64,000 nucleotides of DNA from Gp1-AA133 sp046728215. Lineage in GTDB: Bacteria > Acidobacteriota > Terriglobia > Terriglobales > Acidobacteriaceae. Below, in pieces: positions 6,873 through 15,830 of the stretch. The DNA is taken from positions 1 through 64,000 of the forward strand of contig JBKPEB010000038.1 in the NCBI GenBank assembly GCA_046728215.1. Direction: 5' to 3'. Each line of letters starts with the position of its first letter. The first letter of the stretch is position 1. The position numbers were made by a program, and so were the translations under genes. The notes below the pieces were generated by a model. The model had not been told where the DNA came from and ran no database searches. It saw only the letters and a program-made list of their open reading frames with translations.

Positions 6873-8243
6873 TCAGTCCCCGGCCTGCTGCAAGGTTGCC
6901 GGCTGCAGTGTCTCGATCTTGACCATGGCGATGCGGTGGCCTTCCATTTCTTCCACGGTGTAGCGGCGGCCTTCGAATTCGAACGCATCGCCCACGCTGG
7001 GTATTTTTTGGAGACGGGAAAGAACGAATCCGGCCAATGTTTCGAAACCAGCATCGCTGGGCAACGCCAATTGGTATTGCGATTCGAGGTCGCGGATGTT
7101 TACTGCGCCTTCGAGCAGCAGCGTCGTGTCTTCCTCGAGGAGGGTTTGCGCTGCGGCCGGTATATCGAACTCGTCCTCGATCTCGCCGACGAGTTGCTCG
7201 AGGACATCTTCTACCGTAATCACGCCGGCGGTTGAGCCGAATTCATCGACTACAACGGCGAGGTGCCGCTTGCGTTGCTTGAACTCGGCGAGCAGGTCGG
7301 TAAGCGCCATGGTCTCGGGAACGACCAGGACGTTGCGCATGATCTGGCTGACCTGCATTTTGGCGATACGCGAAGAGACGGCCTGATTAGGCGTGAGCGT
7401 AAGGCGGAGGCGCATCCAGCGGGTCAGGTCCTTCGAATAGAGGACGCCGATGATGTGTTCGGGTCCGCGCTGCGGGTCGTATACAGGAACGCGCGAGTGT
7501 TGCTCCTCGACGACGCGGGCCAGGGCCTCGTCGAGGGTGAGGTCGGCGGGGAGGGAGAAGATATCGGGGCGCGGAACCATGACCTGGCGAACGGCCACGC
7601 TGTCGAGTTCGAGCGCGTTGTGGATCATTGCTTCCTGAAACTCGGGGATCTGGCCGAACTGGCGGCTGGCCGTGACGATGAGCTTGAGCTCGTCGGGAGA
7701 GTGGATGGCGCCACGGCGCATCTCACGGGAGCCGAACAGGCTCAGCACGAAGCCTCCGGATTTCCGCATGATAAAGAGGAAGGGCTTCATGACGGTGAGA
7801 AAGACGTCCATGGGCGCGGCCACAGCCAGGGCGATCCGCTCCGCCTGCTGAAGAGCCAACGTTTTGGGAACGAGTTCTCCGAGAAGTACGTGCAGGTAGG
7901 TGATCAGCGTAAAGGTAAGAACGATGCCGATGGTGTGGGCGTAGACGGCAGCGTGCGGCACGCGACCGAGGATGGGCTCGATGATGCGGGCCAGGGTCGG
8001 TTCCCCGATCCAGCCGAGGGTCAGGCTGGTGAGGGTGATGCCGAGCTGGACGCCGTTCACGACCTCGTCGAGATTCTGGTGCAGCCGCAGGACGGTGCGG
8101 GCGCCGAGGCGCCGGGCCTCGATGAGCTGCTGAATGCGCGTATCACGCACGCTCACCAGCGCAAACTCGGCGGCGGCAAAGAAAGCGTTGGCTGCTACCA
8201 GGAGCAAGATCAAAAACACCCGGAGCAACACGAAAGCGATCAT
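6873..8243 (-). CDS. CNNM/HlyC-CorC family transmembrane protein with CBS pair
   Basis: A 456-residue inner-membrane protein with the order DUF21/CNNM membrane domain (about 1-190, with helices at the N-terminus and around LGITLTSLTLGWIGEPTLAR), two CBS domains (about 205-330, VMVPRPDIFSLPADLTLDEA and the later VSQIMRNVLVVPETMALTDL) and a C-terminal CorC_HlyC domain (about 345-440). Annotation databases often call this hemolysin, but studied members (CorB, CNNM, MpfA) handle magnesium export. Conserved DEFGSTAGVITVEDVLEQLVGEI marks the second CBS. It is the first gene of a likely operon with the M48 protease, and is divergent from the RND adaptor gene. Confidence 0.9.
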   Translation of the reverse strand: MIAFVLLRVFLILLLVAANAFFAAAEFALVSVRDTRIQQLIEARRLGARTVLRLHQNLDEVVNGVQLGITLTSLTLGWIGEPTLARIIEPILGRVPHAAVYAHTIGIVLTFTLITYLHVLLGELVPKTLALQQAERIALAVAAPMDVFLTVMKPFLFIMRKSGGFVLSLFGSREMRRGAIHSPDELKLIVTASRQFGQIPEFQEAMIHNALELDSVAVRQVMVPRPDIFSLPADLTLDEALARVVEEQHSRVPVYDPQRGPEHIIGVLYSKDLTRWMRLRLTLTPNQAVSSRIAKMQVSQIMRNVLVVPETMALTDLLAEFKQRKRHLAVVVDEFGSTAGVITVEDVLEQLVGEIEDEFDIPAAAQTLLEEDTTLLLEGAVNIRDLESQYQLALPSDAGFETLAGFVLSRLQKIPSVGDAFEFEGRRYTVEEMEGHRIAMVKIETLQPATLQQAGD

Positions 8244-8536
8244 GGAAGGGTAATTTTAACATTTGGAAGGAGCTACGGACGGCAAGCTACGAGCTTCGAA
8301 CGAGCCGGGGCCCACTCAGAATATTCACAACTTCCCTGCTTTCTTTTGTTTGGCTTCGGTGTCTAACGTTATGGGACGGTTGTCTTTAACGGTGCATTCA
8401 CGGACCTTGTCGGTTCGAAACTCTCAGCCCAACACAACATTCGGGAACAAAACCCAAGTGGCGTCCGTAAGATGAAGTGAGCGGCACCAGATTCCTTCTT
8501 TGACCCACCTTGAGTGCAGCGCCGCGGGAGGCAGAT

Positions 8537-9751
8537 GTGAACGGTAATGGAAATGGCAGAAAGAAGCGCAACCGGCGGCTAATTTATATCGTCATCGGAG
8601 TCGTACTGGTACTGGGCGCTGTGATCGGCGTGATTGCCGCCGCGCGTGGTGGTACCAAGATTGATCCGTCGAAGCTCGCCAAGGTGGAGCGCGGTGACCT
8701 GGCCAAGAGCGTGGTGGCGACCGGCAAGGTTGAGCCGATCACCAAGGTCGAGATCAAGTCGAAAGCCAGCGGCATCGTAAAGAAGCTCTATGTGGATGCG
8801 GGCGACCGGGTGAAGAAGGGGCAGTTGCTTGCGGAGCTCGATAAGGAAGAAATCGAAGCCCGCGTGGCGCAGGCCAAGGCGCAGACCGAAGCTTCGGAAG
8901 CCAGCCTGAAGGGCACGCAGGCGGATCTGGAGCGCGCCAAGGTGGATGCCGAAGGGCCAGACGTCCCGATGCTGAAGCGAGCTTACGATCGCGCACAGGG
9001 CATGGCGAAGGAAGGCGTGGTATCGCAGTCGGCGCTCGATGATGCGCAGAAGAATTACGAAATGTCTTTGAACAAACAGAACGTCGCGAAGGCGCAGTTG
9101 CAGGTTCTGCACGCGAAGATTGGCCAGGCGCAGGCACAGGTCGCGCAGGATCATGCCAACTTAAAGCAGCTGGAAGAACAGCTGGGCTACACGACCATCA
9201 CGTCGCCGATCGACGGAATTATCCTGTCGCGGGACGTGGAAGTGGGCGACGCGGTGAGCTCGATCCTGGTGTTGGGATCGACGGCAACACTGATCATGAC
9301 CGAAGGCGACATCAGCGAAGTTTATGTGAAGGGCAAGGTCGACGAGAGCGATATCGGCAAGGTCTACATGGGCCAGCCGGCGCGAATCAAGGTGGAGTCT
9401 TTCAAGGACAAGACGTTCAACGGCAAGGTCACAAAGATTTCGCCGATGGGCGTGGAGAAGGATAACGTCACGACTTTCGAAGTGCGGGTATCGATCAACA
9501 ACCCGGGCGGCGAATTGAAGGCGGTGATGACGGCGAACGCCGAGATCATTTTGGAAGAACACAAGGGCGTGCTGCAGATCCCCGAAGGTGCGATTCTTTA
9601 CGATAAAGACAAGAAGGCCTCGGTCGAGATTCCTGATCCGAAAGGTAAAGAAGGCAAGAACAAAATCTCTGTGAATATCGGGATTTCGAATGGCGCCAAG
9701 ACGGAAGTTTTGGGCGGATTGAAGGAAGGGGATCAGGTGGTTCTGCAATAG
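8537..9751 (+). CDS. RND/MacA-type periplasmic adaptor (HlyD family)
   Basis: A 404-residue membrane fusion protein. I prefer the GTG at 8537, which has GGGAGG 5 bases upstream, over the TTG at 8510 without such a site. After a basic cytoplasmic tail comes one membrane helix (about 16-38, LIYIVIGVVLVLGAVIGVIAAA). Then come a lipoyl/barrel-sandwich half (VEIKSKASGIVKKLYVDAGD), a long coiled-coil hairpin rich in Gln, Ala and Lys (about 105-205), the second lipoyl half (LGYTTITSPIDGIILSRDVE) and beta-barrel domains. Such adaptors link an ABC or RND pump to an outer-membrane channel. No pump gene lies next to it here, so the partner is unknown. A likely terminator follows at 9773. Confidence 0.85.
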   Translation: MNGNGNGRKKRNRRLIYIVIGVVLVLGAVIGVIAAARGGTKIDPSKLAKVERGDLAKSVVATGKVEPITKVEIKSKASGIVKKLYVDAGDRVKKGQLLAELDKEEIEARVAQAKAQTEASEASLKGTQADLERAKVDAEGPDVPMLKRAYDRAQGMAKEGVVSQSALDDAQKNYEMSLNKQNVAKAQLQVLHAKIGQAQAQVAQDHANLKQLEEQLGYTTITSPIDGIILSRDVEVGDAVSSILVLGSTATLIMTEGDISEVYVKGKVDESDIGKVYMGQPARIKVESFKDKTFNGKVTKISPMGVEKDNVTTFEVRVSINNPGGELKAVMTANAEIILEEHKGVLQIPEGAILYDKDKKASVEIPDPKGKEGKNKISVNIGISNGAKTEVLGGLKEGDQVVLQ

Positions 9752-9772
9752 AGCTGCGAGCTTTGAGCTACG

Positions 9773-9806
9773 AGCCCCGAGCTTGAGTCATAGGCTCGGG
9801 GCTTTT
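9773..9806 (+). terminator. Rho-independent terminator after the adaptor gene
   Basis: AGCCCCGAGC (9773-9782) and GCTCGGGGCT (9794-9803) form a perfect 10-bp stem with an 11-base loop, followed by a short T run. It lies 22 bp after the stop codon of the adaptor gene and is in the right orientation. Confidence 0.7.
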
Positions 9807-9879
9807 GCTTTCGGTCGTTGGGCTCTGGTCTTTGGTCTTTGGGCTTTGAGTTCAGGCTCCGGGCTTTCGCTTGGAGCCT

Positions 9880-10467
9880 TCATTGCATTTGGGTGGCTAG
9901 CTGGCTTACGGCTGTTGTGTCGTAGATTGCGGAGAGGTCGGCGTGGCCGGCCAGGGTGTCGCGTTCTTTTCCTTCTACCAAAATCTTTACGCGCAAGATG
10001 TTGGGGATGTTGGCGGCCAGCGTCTGAATCAATGAGGCTACGGTCAGTTCTTCTTCGAGCACTCCAGAACGGTGGCCATTGGCGAAGGCGGCGTTCAGGT
10101 CGATGACCGCAACGCCGGGGTCGACGAGGTAGACGGCGCGAACATCGGATCCAGGAGCAATGGGGTGCGGCGAATCTTTGGAGAGATAAATATCGAGCAG
10201 TGTGCGCAGCACCTCTTCGGCGCGTTGCTGCCGGGCTGAGGGCAACGGAATGCTGGCTCCTTGCGCGCGCAGAACTCCGCCGGCGTCGTTGGCGATGTAG
10301 AGTGTGACGCGTTCGGTGGGACCTTGGGCGGGAGGCGCGACTGGGCGCTCGTCGGCGGCGGGTTCGGGTTGGCGAGCACGGCCTCGAATACGTCCGGCGT
10401 AGAAACCCATTCCCAGCACGGCGAGCAGCAGGATGCCCACGGCGATTTGCAAGTGGCGAGGGATCAT
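9880..10467 (-). CDS. GerMN-domain secreted or membrane-anchored protein
   Basis: A 195-residue protein starting at ATG 10467 (preceded by GGGAG about 8 bases upstream); a longer in-frame reading to 10611 enters repeat-like DNA and is rejected. Residues about 6-27 form a signal anchor (LQIAVGILLLAVLGMGFYAG). The C-terminal 130 residues have the GerMN pattern: ERVTLYIANDAGG, RAEEVLRTLLD, then PGVAVIDLNAAFA and EELTVASLIQTLAANIP. GerMN domains are found in spore-germination proteins and in many non-sporulating bacteria, where they probably bind cell-wall glycan. The gene lies directly downstream of a peptidoglycan amidase on the same strand, 151 bp away, which fits a shared envelope role. Confidence 0.8.
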   Translation of the reverse strand: MIPRHLQIAVGILLLAVLGMGFYAGRIRGRARQPEPAADERPVAPPAQGPTERVTLYIANDAGGVLRAQGASIPLPSARQQRAEEVLRTLLDIYLSKDSPHPIAPGSDVRAVYLVDPGVAVIDLNAAFANGHRSGVLEEELTVASLIQTLAANIPNILRVKILVEGKERDTLAGHADLSAIYDTTAVSQLATQMQ

Positions 10468-10499
10468 GAGGTTGCTCCCGCGTGATTCGGTCTCACTCG

Positions 10500-10618
10500 C
10501 CCCGCGAAAACTGCGTTCTTGTTCTGCATCGGGGACGGCTCCCGAAAACGCAAGGTCCCTCCGCTCCGCTTCCCTCCGGTCGGGATGACAGACTTTAGAG
10601 GGCGCGAGCAAGTTTCCA
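10500..10618. other. Intergenic REP-like sequence between amidase and GerMN genes
   Basis: This spacer carries the words CCGCTCCGCTTCCCTCCGGTCGGGATGAC, of the sort repeated in soil Acidobacteriota. A related CGGCTACGTTCGGCTGCGCC...CAGGATGAC string occurs at about 17870-17911. No gene or terminator was recognised. Confidence 0.4.
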
Positions 10619-12094
10619 TCATTGCCCTCCTCCGAGTTGGCCGCGCATGGCGGCTACGGCCGTGGCTACGGCGCTGGCGATGTTCTGCTGGTAGGCGGGA
10701 AGGTTCAGGTCCAGCACGTCGCCTCCGGGCGGCGCGACTTCGACGGCGATGGCGGCGCTGGTGACGTTGTTCAGAGGGCGCAACGGTGCGGGCAAGGTGC
10801 GTACGGAGATCTGGCGTCTTTGAAATTCGCCGGCGACGCCTTGCGCGGCGGCTCTGCTGACGGGCAGGAAGCTGGTTTGTGCGGTGTCCCAGGCAAGGAA
10901 AGGACCGTTGTTCTCAACACCCACGGGGAGCAGTGCGGTGTAGAGGCGAGCGCCTTTGCCGTCGGAGGCGGCGTGCAGCGCGATGTAGATGGTCGGGTGC
11001 GCGGTGTTGGTCATGGCGGCGCGGTCGTCGAGGGAGGGATTGGTGTCGGTATCGCGCAGCACGAGGGTGGGAATACCGCGCGATTCGAGTTCCTGGCGGA
11101 GACGGCGGGCCAAGGTGAGAGTGACATCTTTTTCGGCAACCGTGTCGCTCAGCGCGACACCACGATCGTCGCCTCCGTGGCTGGGATCGACGACTGCGTA
11201 GTAGTGGCGCGGGGCGGCCGGAGCGACAGCGGGAGTCTTGGTGACAGGCGGCGCCGGTGTGCCCGGGGCCGCCGGCGTTCCGGCAACCGGGGCGGTGGGC
11301 TGCTGCGGAGCGGGTGCCACGGTGATGGTGCGCCCTTCGTTGGAGAAACTTGCCATCAGTGGAACCGTGCCGTTCACGACCAACTCAGCGACGCCATTAT
11401 TTTCGGTGTAGCTGGCGGAGGGGATCGATTTGTCGTCGAAGGTGAGGGTCGGACTGCCGGGCGCGACCAGGGGCTCGCGCGTGAAGCTCATGCGCAGACG
11501 GCCGGGTTCGGTGGCGATGGTCGGATTCACAGGCGAGGTGAAATTCATGACCAGGCGTGGGGGAGTGGTGTGACTGAGTTGCGCAGTCAGGTGCGTGGCG
11601 ACGTTGCCCACGAAGAGACGGCGCGATAGAGGATTGAAGCTGACCGGCTTGTCGAGGATGCGGGGGAGCAGCGTTCCCAGCGAAACGAGCGGAACCAGGC
11701 CGCGGCCGTTGTCGAGCAGGAAGGTCCCTGGGAAATCGAGGTCGTGGCCGCGGAGCTTGGCGCGGTTCTTTCCCACGGTAAATTCGGAGTCCGCATTGTT
11801 GAAGCGAACCTTCCAGCGAGCGCCATCGATGCGCGTGGTGACGTTGCCGAGCGGCTCGATGCATTCGAGCAGGCCGACGTACTCGCGTCCGTCGTGATCG
11901 CTGACCGGGAGCGAGAAACTGACGCCGGGGGCGTAGATCATGATGTGCTTCTCATCGGCGGAGTGCAGCGGGAGAATGGCAGTGATCAGGAGGAGGGCGA
12001 GGATACGGATGCGCGGCTTGCGGCGCGCTGGGGAGTAAGTTCGCTGGCGATCGAATTTCAATCCGGCCGGCCCATCCGTTGGAGAATTCTGCAT
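10619..12094 (-). CDS. N-acetylmuramoyl-L-alanine amidase, Amidase_3 family
   Basis: A 491-residue secreted amidase. I chose the ATG at 12094; the TTG at 12133 would overlap the divergent VWFA gene. A signal-type helix (ILALLLITAILPLHSA) lies near residues 30-46. The middle part has an AMIN-like beta domain (about 150-270, with RLVMNFTSPVNPTIATEPGR) followed by a Pro/Ala-rich linker. The catalytic domain begins at YYAVVDPSHGGDDRG (zinc-binding His) and continues through VTLTLARRLRQELESRGI and YIALHAASDG (second His). The glutamate of the second zinc site is in DTVAEKDVTLT, and a C-terminal AVEVAPP supplies the general acid. It cleaves the amide between MurNAc and the stem peptide during wall turnover or division. 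It is followed by the GerMN gene. Confidence 0.85.
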   Translation of the reverse strand: MQNSPTDGPAGLKFDRQRTYSPARRKPRIRILALLLITAILPLHSADEKHIMIYAPGVSFSLPVSDHDGREYVGLLECIEPLGNVTTRIDGARWKVRFNNADSEFTVGKNRAKLRGHDLDFPGTFLLDNGRGLVPLVSLGTLLPRILDKPVSFNPLSRRLFVGNVATHLTAQLSHTTPPRLVMNFTSPVNPTIATEPGRLRMSFTREPLVAPGSPTLTFDDKSIPSASYTENNGVAELVVNGTVPLMASFSNEGRTITVAPAPQQPTAPVAGTPAAPGTPAPPVTKTPAVAPAAPRHYYAVVDPSHGGDDRGVALSDTVAEKDVTLTLARRLRQELESRGIPTLVLRDTDTNPSLDDRAAMTNTAHPTIYIALHAASDGKGARLYTALLPVGVENNGPFLAWDTAQTSFLPVSRAAAQGVAGEFQRRQISVRTLPAPLRPLNNVTSAAIAVEVAPPGGDVLDLNLPAYQQNIASAVATAVAAMRGQLGGGQ

Positions 12095-12124
12095 CAGAGT
12101 AACAGAGGAGTTGGGCGGGGGAAG

Positions 12125-13120
12125 ATGGCGCAAACAACTTCCGCTTCAAGAGTGAAGGCCGTGTGCACAGTCCTGGTCGCGATTCTAGCGGGCACCAGCG
12201 ACGCGCAGGAGCCCACGTTCCGCGCGCAGTCGAACGTGGTGACGGTGCCGGTGCTGGTGCGGGATGCACAAGGCAAGGCGGTGTATGGACTGCAGGCGTC
12301 GGATTTCATGGTGCAGGACGAGGGCGTCACGCAGACTGTCGTCATGGATGAGGCCGCCGAGTCGGAGCCAATCTCGGTGGTGATAGCTGTCCAGACCGGG
12401 CGGCGGGCATTCCGCGAATTTCCCCGCATGCGCGGATTGAGCGCGCTGCTCGAGCCGCTGTTTGCGCAGGCGGAGTCGCGGGTCGCCCTGGTGGAGTTCG
12501 ATTCCGCGGTCACGGTGGCGCAGAACTTCAGCCACTCTCCGGTGGGGATCGATGCGGCCTTGCAGCAACTCGAGCCGGGGGATGGAGGGGCGGCGATCCT
12601 GGATGCGGTGAAGTTTTCCGTACGGCTGCTGGAAAATTCTCCCCAGCGGCACAGGCGCGTCCTGTTGTTGATCTCGGAGACGCGCGATCACGGGAGCCAC
12701 GCCGCGAAGATCGAGGAAGTGGTCGCGGCAGTCGGTAACAGCAACGTGGTGGTGTATGCACTTCCCTTCTCGCCTTCGTGGTCGCAGGTGTTGGATACGG
12801 AGCGTGGAAGTAACAAGGATGAGTGGGGGGCCGGGCCGGACTTGCTTTCACCTCTGCTGATGGCGTCGCAAGCAGTACGCAAGAATTCGCCTCGCGCCAT
12901 CGCCAGCATGACGGGCGGGGAGTACGAAATGTTCAGTTCGCGGAAAAGCTTTGAGCGGCTGATGACCGAGTTCACCAATCATTTGCACAGCCGGTATCTG
13001 CTGAGCTTTGAGCCGAAAAATCCGCATCCGGGATTGCATGCGATTCGGGTTGAATTGAAGGAACCGGAGAAACGGACGATTCTGGCGCGGACTAGTTACT
13101 GGGCGGAGGGGATGCAGTGA
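12125..13120 (+). CDS. VWFA-related domain protein, acidobacterial type
   Basis: A 331-residue secreted protein starting at ATG 12125; a much longer open frame upstream is antisense to the amidase and is rejected. The signal peptide is about residues 9-27 (SRVKAVCTVLVAILAGTSDAQ). It has the arrangement of the TIGR03436 family: an N-terminal beta segment VVTVPVLVRDAQGKAVYGL, then the von Willebrand-like part beginning EPISVVIAVQTGRRA, and C-terminal YLLSFEPKNPHPGLHAIRVE. The MIDAS metal site appears degenerate because the usual DxSxS is replaced by VQTGR. Such proteins are strongly expanded in Acidobacteriota and are of unknown function; extracellular adhesion is often guessed. It is divergent from the amidase gene with only about 30 bp between starts, so promoters overlap coding sequence. 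Confidence 0.85.
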   Translation: MAQTTSASRVKAVCTVLVAILAGTSDAQEPTFRAQSNVVTVPVLVRDAQGKAVYGLQASDFMVQDEGVTQTVVMDEAAESEPISVVIAVQTGRRAFREFPRMRGLSALLEPLFAQAESRVALVEFDSAVTVAQNFSHSPVGIDAALQQLEPGDGGAAILDAVKFSVRLLENSPQRHRRVLLLISETRDHGSHAAKIEEVVAAVGNSNVVVYALPFSPSWSQVLDTERGSNKDEWGAGPDLLSPLLMASQAVRKNSPRAIASMTGGEYEMFSSRKSFERLMTEFTNHLHSRYLLSFEPKNPHPGLHAIRVELKEPEKRTILARTSYWAEGMQ

Positions 13121-13198
13121 GGCTCAGGCTTCGTTGGAGCGGCGGGCTTCCGGACGCCGGACGAGCCCATCCTTCCATCGATCACGCGGCCTGAGGCA

Positions 13199-13235
13199 AC
13201 CCAGGTTAGCGTCCACAGAACGGACGCGAACCTGG
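13199..13235. repeat. Strong hairpin of REP type
   Basis: CCCAGGTTAGCGTCC (13199-13213) pairs with GGACGCGAACCTGGG (13221-13235) with one mismatch and a 7-base loop. There is no T run, so it is not a simple terminator. It lies between the VWFA gene and the DAHP synthase gene. Confidence 0.7.
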
Positions 13236-13332
13236 GGCACCGTCGTGTCATTGGCGGACAGGAACCTCCGCGCCCCTCGCGGTTTGCCCGGGGTGAATTC
13301 CCGCGATAGACTCTCGATTTCGAGGTGGGGTC

Positions 13333-14406
13333 ATGCTGGTTGTCATGCAGGCGCATGCCACGGAAGAGCAGGTACGCGCCGTTTGTCAGAAGATTGAGTC
13401 TCTTGGGTACCGTGCGCACGCGATGCCCGGGGCGACGCGCACGGCCATCGGGATCACCGGGAATCAGGGTGAAGTCGAGCAAGGCACGCTCGACGACATG
13501 GCGGGCGTGCAGGAAGTTATCCGCGTCAGCAAGCCTTACAAGCTGGTCAGCCGCGACGTCAAAGAAGAAAACACGGTCATTCGTTTTGCGGGGACTCCGG
13601 CGACGATTGGCGGAAAGAATCTGGCGATCATTGCCGGGCCATGCGCGATCGAGAATCGCGAGCAGGCCTTCGCCGTGGCCGAGAGCGTGGCACGGGCGGG
13701 GGCGCAGTTCTTTCGTGGCGGCGCGTACAAGCCGAGGACATCGCCCTATTCCTTTCAGGGGATGGGCGAGGCGGGCTTGCAGATCATGGCCGAAATCCGC
13801 GATCGCTTCGGGCTGAAGATTATTACGGAAGCCATCGACAACGAGTCGCTCGACCTGGTGGATGCGTATGCCGACGTGATTCAGATTGGCGCGCGCAACA
13901 TGCAGAATTTCTCTTTGCTCAAGCGCGCAGGGCGGGCGAAAAAGCCGGTGTTACTGAAGCGTGGTATGTCGGCGACGCTGGAAGAGTTCTTCATGGCGGC
14001 CGAGTACATCATGAGCGAAGGCAACTACAACGTGGTGCTGTGCGAGCGCGGCGTGCGGACGTTTGCGGACCACACGCGGAACACGCTTGACCTCAGCATC
14101 GTGCCCGCGGTGCAGCGGCTGAGCCATCTGCCGATTGTGGTCGACCCGAGCCATGGAACCGGAAAGCGCAATAAGGTGACACCGCTATCGCGGGCCTCGG
14201 TGGCGGTGGGGGCTGATGGGTTGATCGTCGAAGTGCATAACCAACCGGACAAGGCGCTGTCGGATGGGATGCAGTCGCTGTATCCGGAGCAGTTTGTTGA
14301 ATTGATGGCGCAGGTGCGGCAGATCGCGGCCGTGGTGGGACGGGAGATTGTGGGGATTGACGCGCCGGAGGGGAAGGCTGCGCCGGAAGCTGTGCGTGCA
14401 AGGTAA
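13333..14406 (+). CDS. aroF: 3-deoxy-7-phosphoheptulonate synthase (DAHP synthase)
   Basis: A 357-residue enzyme that condenses phosphoenolpyruvate with erythrose 4-phosphate, the first step of the shikimate pathway. An N-terminal ferredoxin-like regulatory domain (about 1-75, MLVVMQAHATEEQVRAVCQK) precedes the barrel domain, as in the Thermotoga/Bacillus group. Key segments are GPCAIENREQAF (about 100), FRGGAYKPRTSPYSFQG (about 130), LLKRGMSATLEE (about 210), LCERGVRTF and DPSHGTGKR. These provide the PEP-binding Lys/Arg residues and the metal-binding Cys, His and Glu. The ATG at 13333 is supported by a GAGGTGG 5 bases upstream. It is followed after 45 bp by the YVTN gene, but no functional link is evident. 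Confidence 0.93.
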   Translation: MLVVMQAHATEEQVRAVCQKIESLGYRAHAMPGATRTAIGITGNQGEVEQGTLDDMAGVQEVIRVSKPYKLVSRDVKEENTVIRFAGTPATIGGKNLAIIAGPCAIENREQAFAVAESVARAGAQFFRGGAYKPRTSPYSFQGMGEAGLQIMAEIRDRFGLKIITEAIDNESLDLVDAYADVIQIGARNMQNFSLLKRAGRAKKPVLLKRGMSATLEEFFMAAEYIMSEGNYNVVLCERGVRTFADHTRNTLDLSIVPAVQRLSHLPIVVDPSHGTGKRNKVTPLSRASVAVGADGLIVEVHNQPDKALSDGMQSLYPEQFVELMAQVRQIAAVVGREIVGIDAPEGKAAPEAVRAR

Positions 14407-14451
14407 TTTGATAAGGTCGGGTAATTTTCTCCTCCGGGGCCAAGCTATTCT

Positions 14452-15606
14452 TTGAAAAAAATCCTACTCATTGCAGTTGTTCTACCCGTGGTGGTGGGTG
14501 CGGGCTGGTGGTATTTCAGCGAGAGCCCCCTTCCTGACTATGGGCCTTCCTATCGCGAGTATGCCTACGTCACGAACGGCAAGAGCAACACGGTGACGGT
14601 GATCGATCTGCGCACGTTTCAGCCAGCGAAGACGATCCCGGTGGGCAGCGAGCCGACCGGGGTGGCGGCGAATCCCACAAAAAACGAAGTCTATGTCGTT
14701 AATACTGCCTCGAACAACGTCACCGTGATCGACGCGGAGAAGAACCAGGTCGTCGCCACTATCGGCATACACGGCAAACCCTACTTCATCGATGTTTCGA
14801 AGGACGGCAAGCGCGCGTACGTGGCGAATTCTGGGTCGGCGAATGTTTCGGTGATCGACCTGGAAAAGCGATCGGTGGTGGGCAGCGTGCGCGTGGGAGC
14901 GGCTCCGGGGCTGGCGCGAGTCACGCCGTCGGGCACGACGGTGGTGGTGAGCAATCGCGGCGACAATACTGTGTCGCTGATCGACGCAGAAAAGCTGACC
15001 GTGGTGGCGACCTTGCCGGTCTGCAAGCAGCCGGAAGATATTGCGATTCTGCCCGACTCGAACAAGGCATTTGTGGCCTGCAGCGGGTCGGCGCAGGTGG
15101 CGTCGATCGACCTGAAGAACGACAAGGTCATCGCTCTTCTCGACGTGGGTCCGACTCCGGTGAATCTCGCGCTCAAGCCGGATGGCGGCGAGTTGATGGT
15201 CGTGGACTTCGACGCGGACAGCATTTCGATCATCGAGACATCGACCGATGAGGTGGCGAGCAGTTATCTGATCGGGACGAAACCGGTGCGGGGTTTGGTC
15301 TCGGCGGACAACTCGCGGCTGTACGTAAGCAATTTCGCGTCGAACAGTGTGGCGGTGTACGACATCGACATTGGGAAGATTGTGGCCACAATGCCGGTCG
15401 GAAGCGGTCCGGATGGGCTGGCGCTTTCGCAGAGCCAGAACTATCTGCTGGTGCTGAACTCGCAGTCCGGAGACGTGACCGTGATCCAGAAGCGCAAGCC
15501 GCGCAAACTGGAACCGAGTGAGTATTCGTTGCTGACGATGATTCCGGTGGGCGTGCAGCCTCGGAATATTGTGGTGAAGGCGTTTCGAATTCCGGCGGCG
15601 AAGTAG
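14452..15606 (+). CDS. YVTN-family beta-propeller protein, membrane-anchored
   Basis: A 384-residue protein starting at TTG 14452. An N-terminal signal anchor (KKILLIAVVLPVVVGAGWWYF) is followed by about seven blades. Each blade has the repeat pattern AYVTNGKSNTVTVIDLRTF or YVVNTASNNVTVIDAEKNQVVATI, spaced about 42 residues apart. These YVTN repeats form a seven-bladed propeller found in archaeal surface layers and in many bacterial extracytoplasmic proteins, usually for protein binding. No catalytic residues are visible. The gene lies 45 bp after aroF on the same strand and may be read through from it. Confidence 0.85.
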   Translation: MKKILLIAVVLPVVVGAGWWYFSESPLPDYGPSYREYAYVTNGKSNTVTVIDLRTFQPAKTIPVGSEPTGVAANPTKNEVYVVNTASNNVTVIDAEKNQVVATIGIHGKPYFIDVSKDGKRAYVANSGSANVSVIDLEKRSVVGSVRVGAAPGLARVTPSGTTVVVSNRGDNTVSLIDAEKLTVVATLPVCKQPEDIAILPDSNKAFVACSGSAQVASIDLKNDKVIALLDVGPTPVNLALKPDGGELMVVDFDADSISIIETSTDEVASSYLIGTKPVRGLVSADNSRLYVSNFASNSVAVYDIDIGKIVATMPVGSGPDGLALSQSQNYLLVLNSQSGDVTVIQKRKPRKLEPSEYSLLTMIPVGVQPRNIVVKAFRIPAAK

Positions 15607-15830
15607 AGGTCTCAGGGCTCAGAGATTGGACTTTCGGTGTTCGAGTCGCGATAGCAGATTTTGATTTCAGATTTTTTGATTTTCCGACTTCGGGGATTGA
15701 GCTTGCTCGGATTTAGTCAATAATTGCTGGACACGCGTTCAATTCCGCGCTAGTCTGAGTTTTCGAGACAACAACGCCTGTGCGCATATTGCGCGCGGGC
15801 GATTTTTTTTGCTCAAAAGGAGATTCGGGT

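Noticed and set aside
11744..12124. N-terminal extension of the VWFA gene
   Set aside because: Antisense to the amidase; the ATG at 12125 gives a clear signal peptide.
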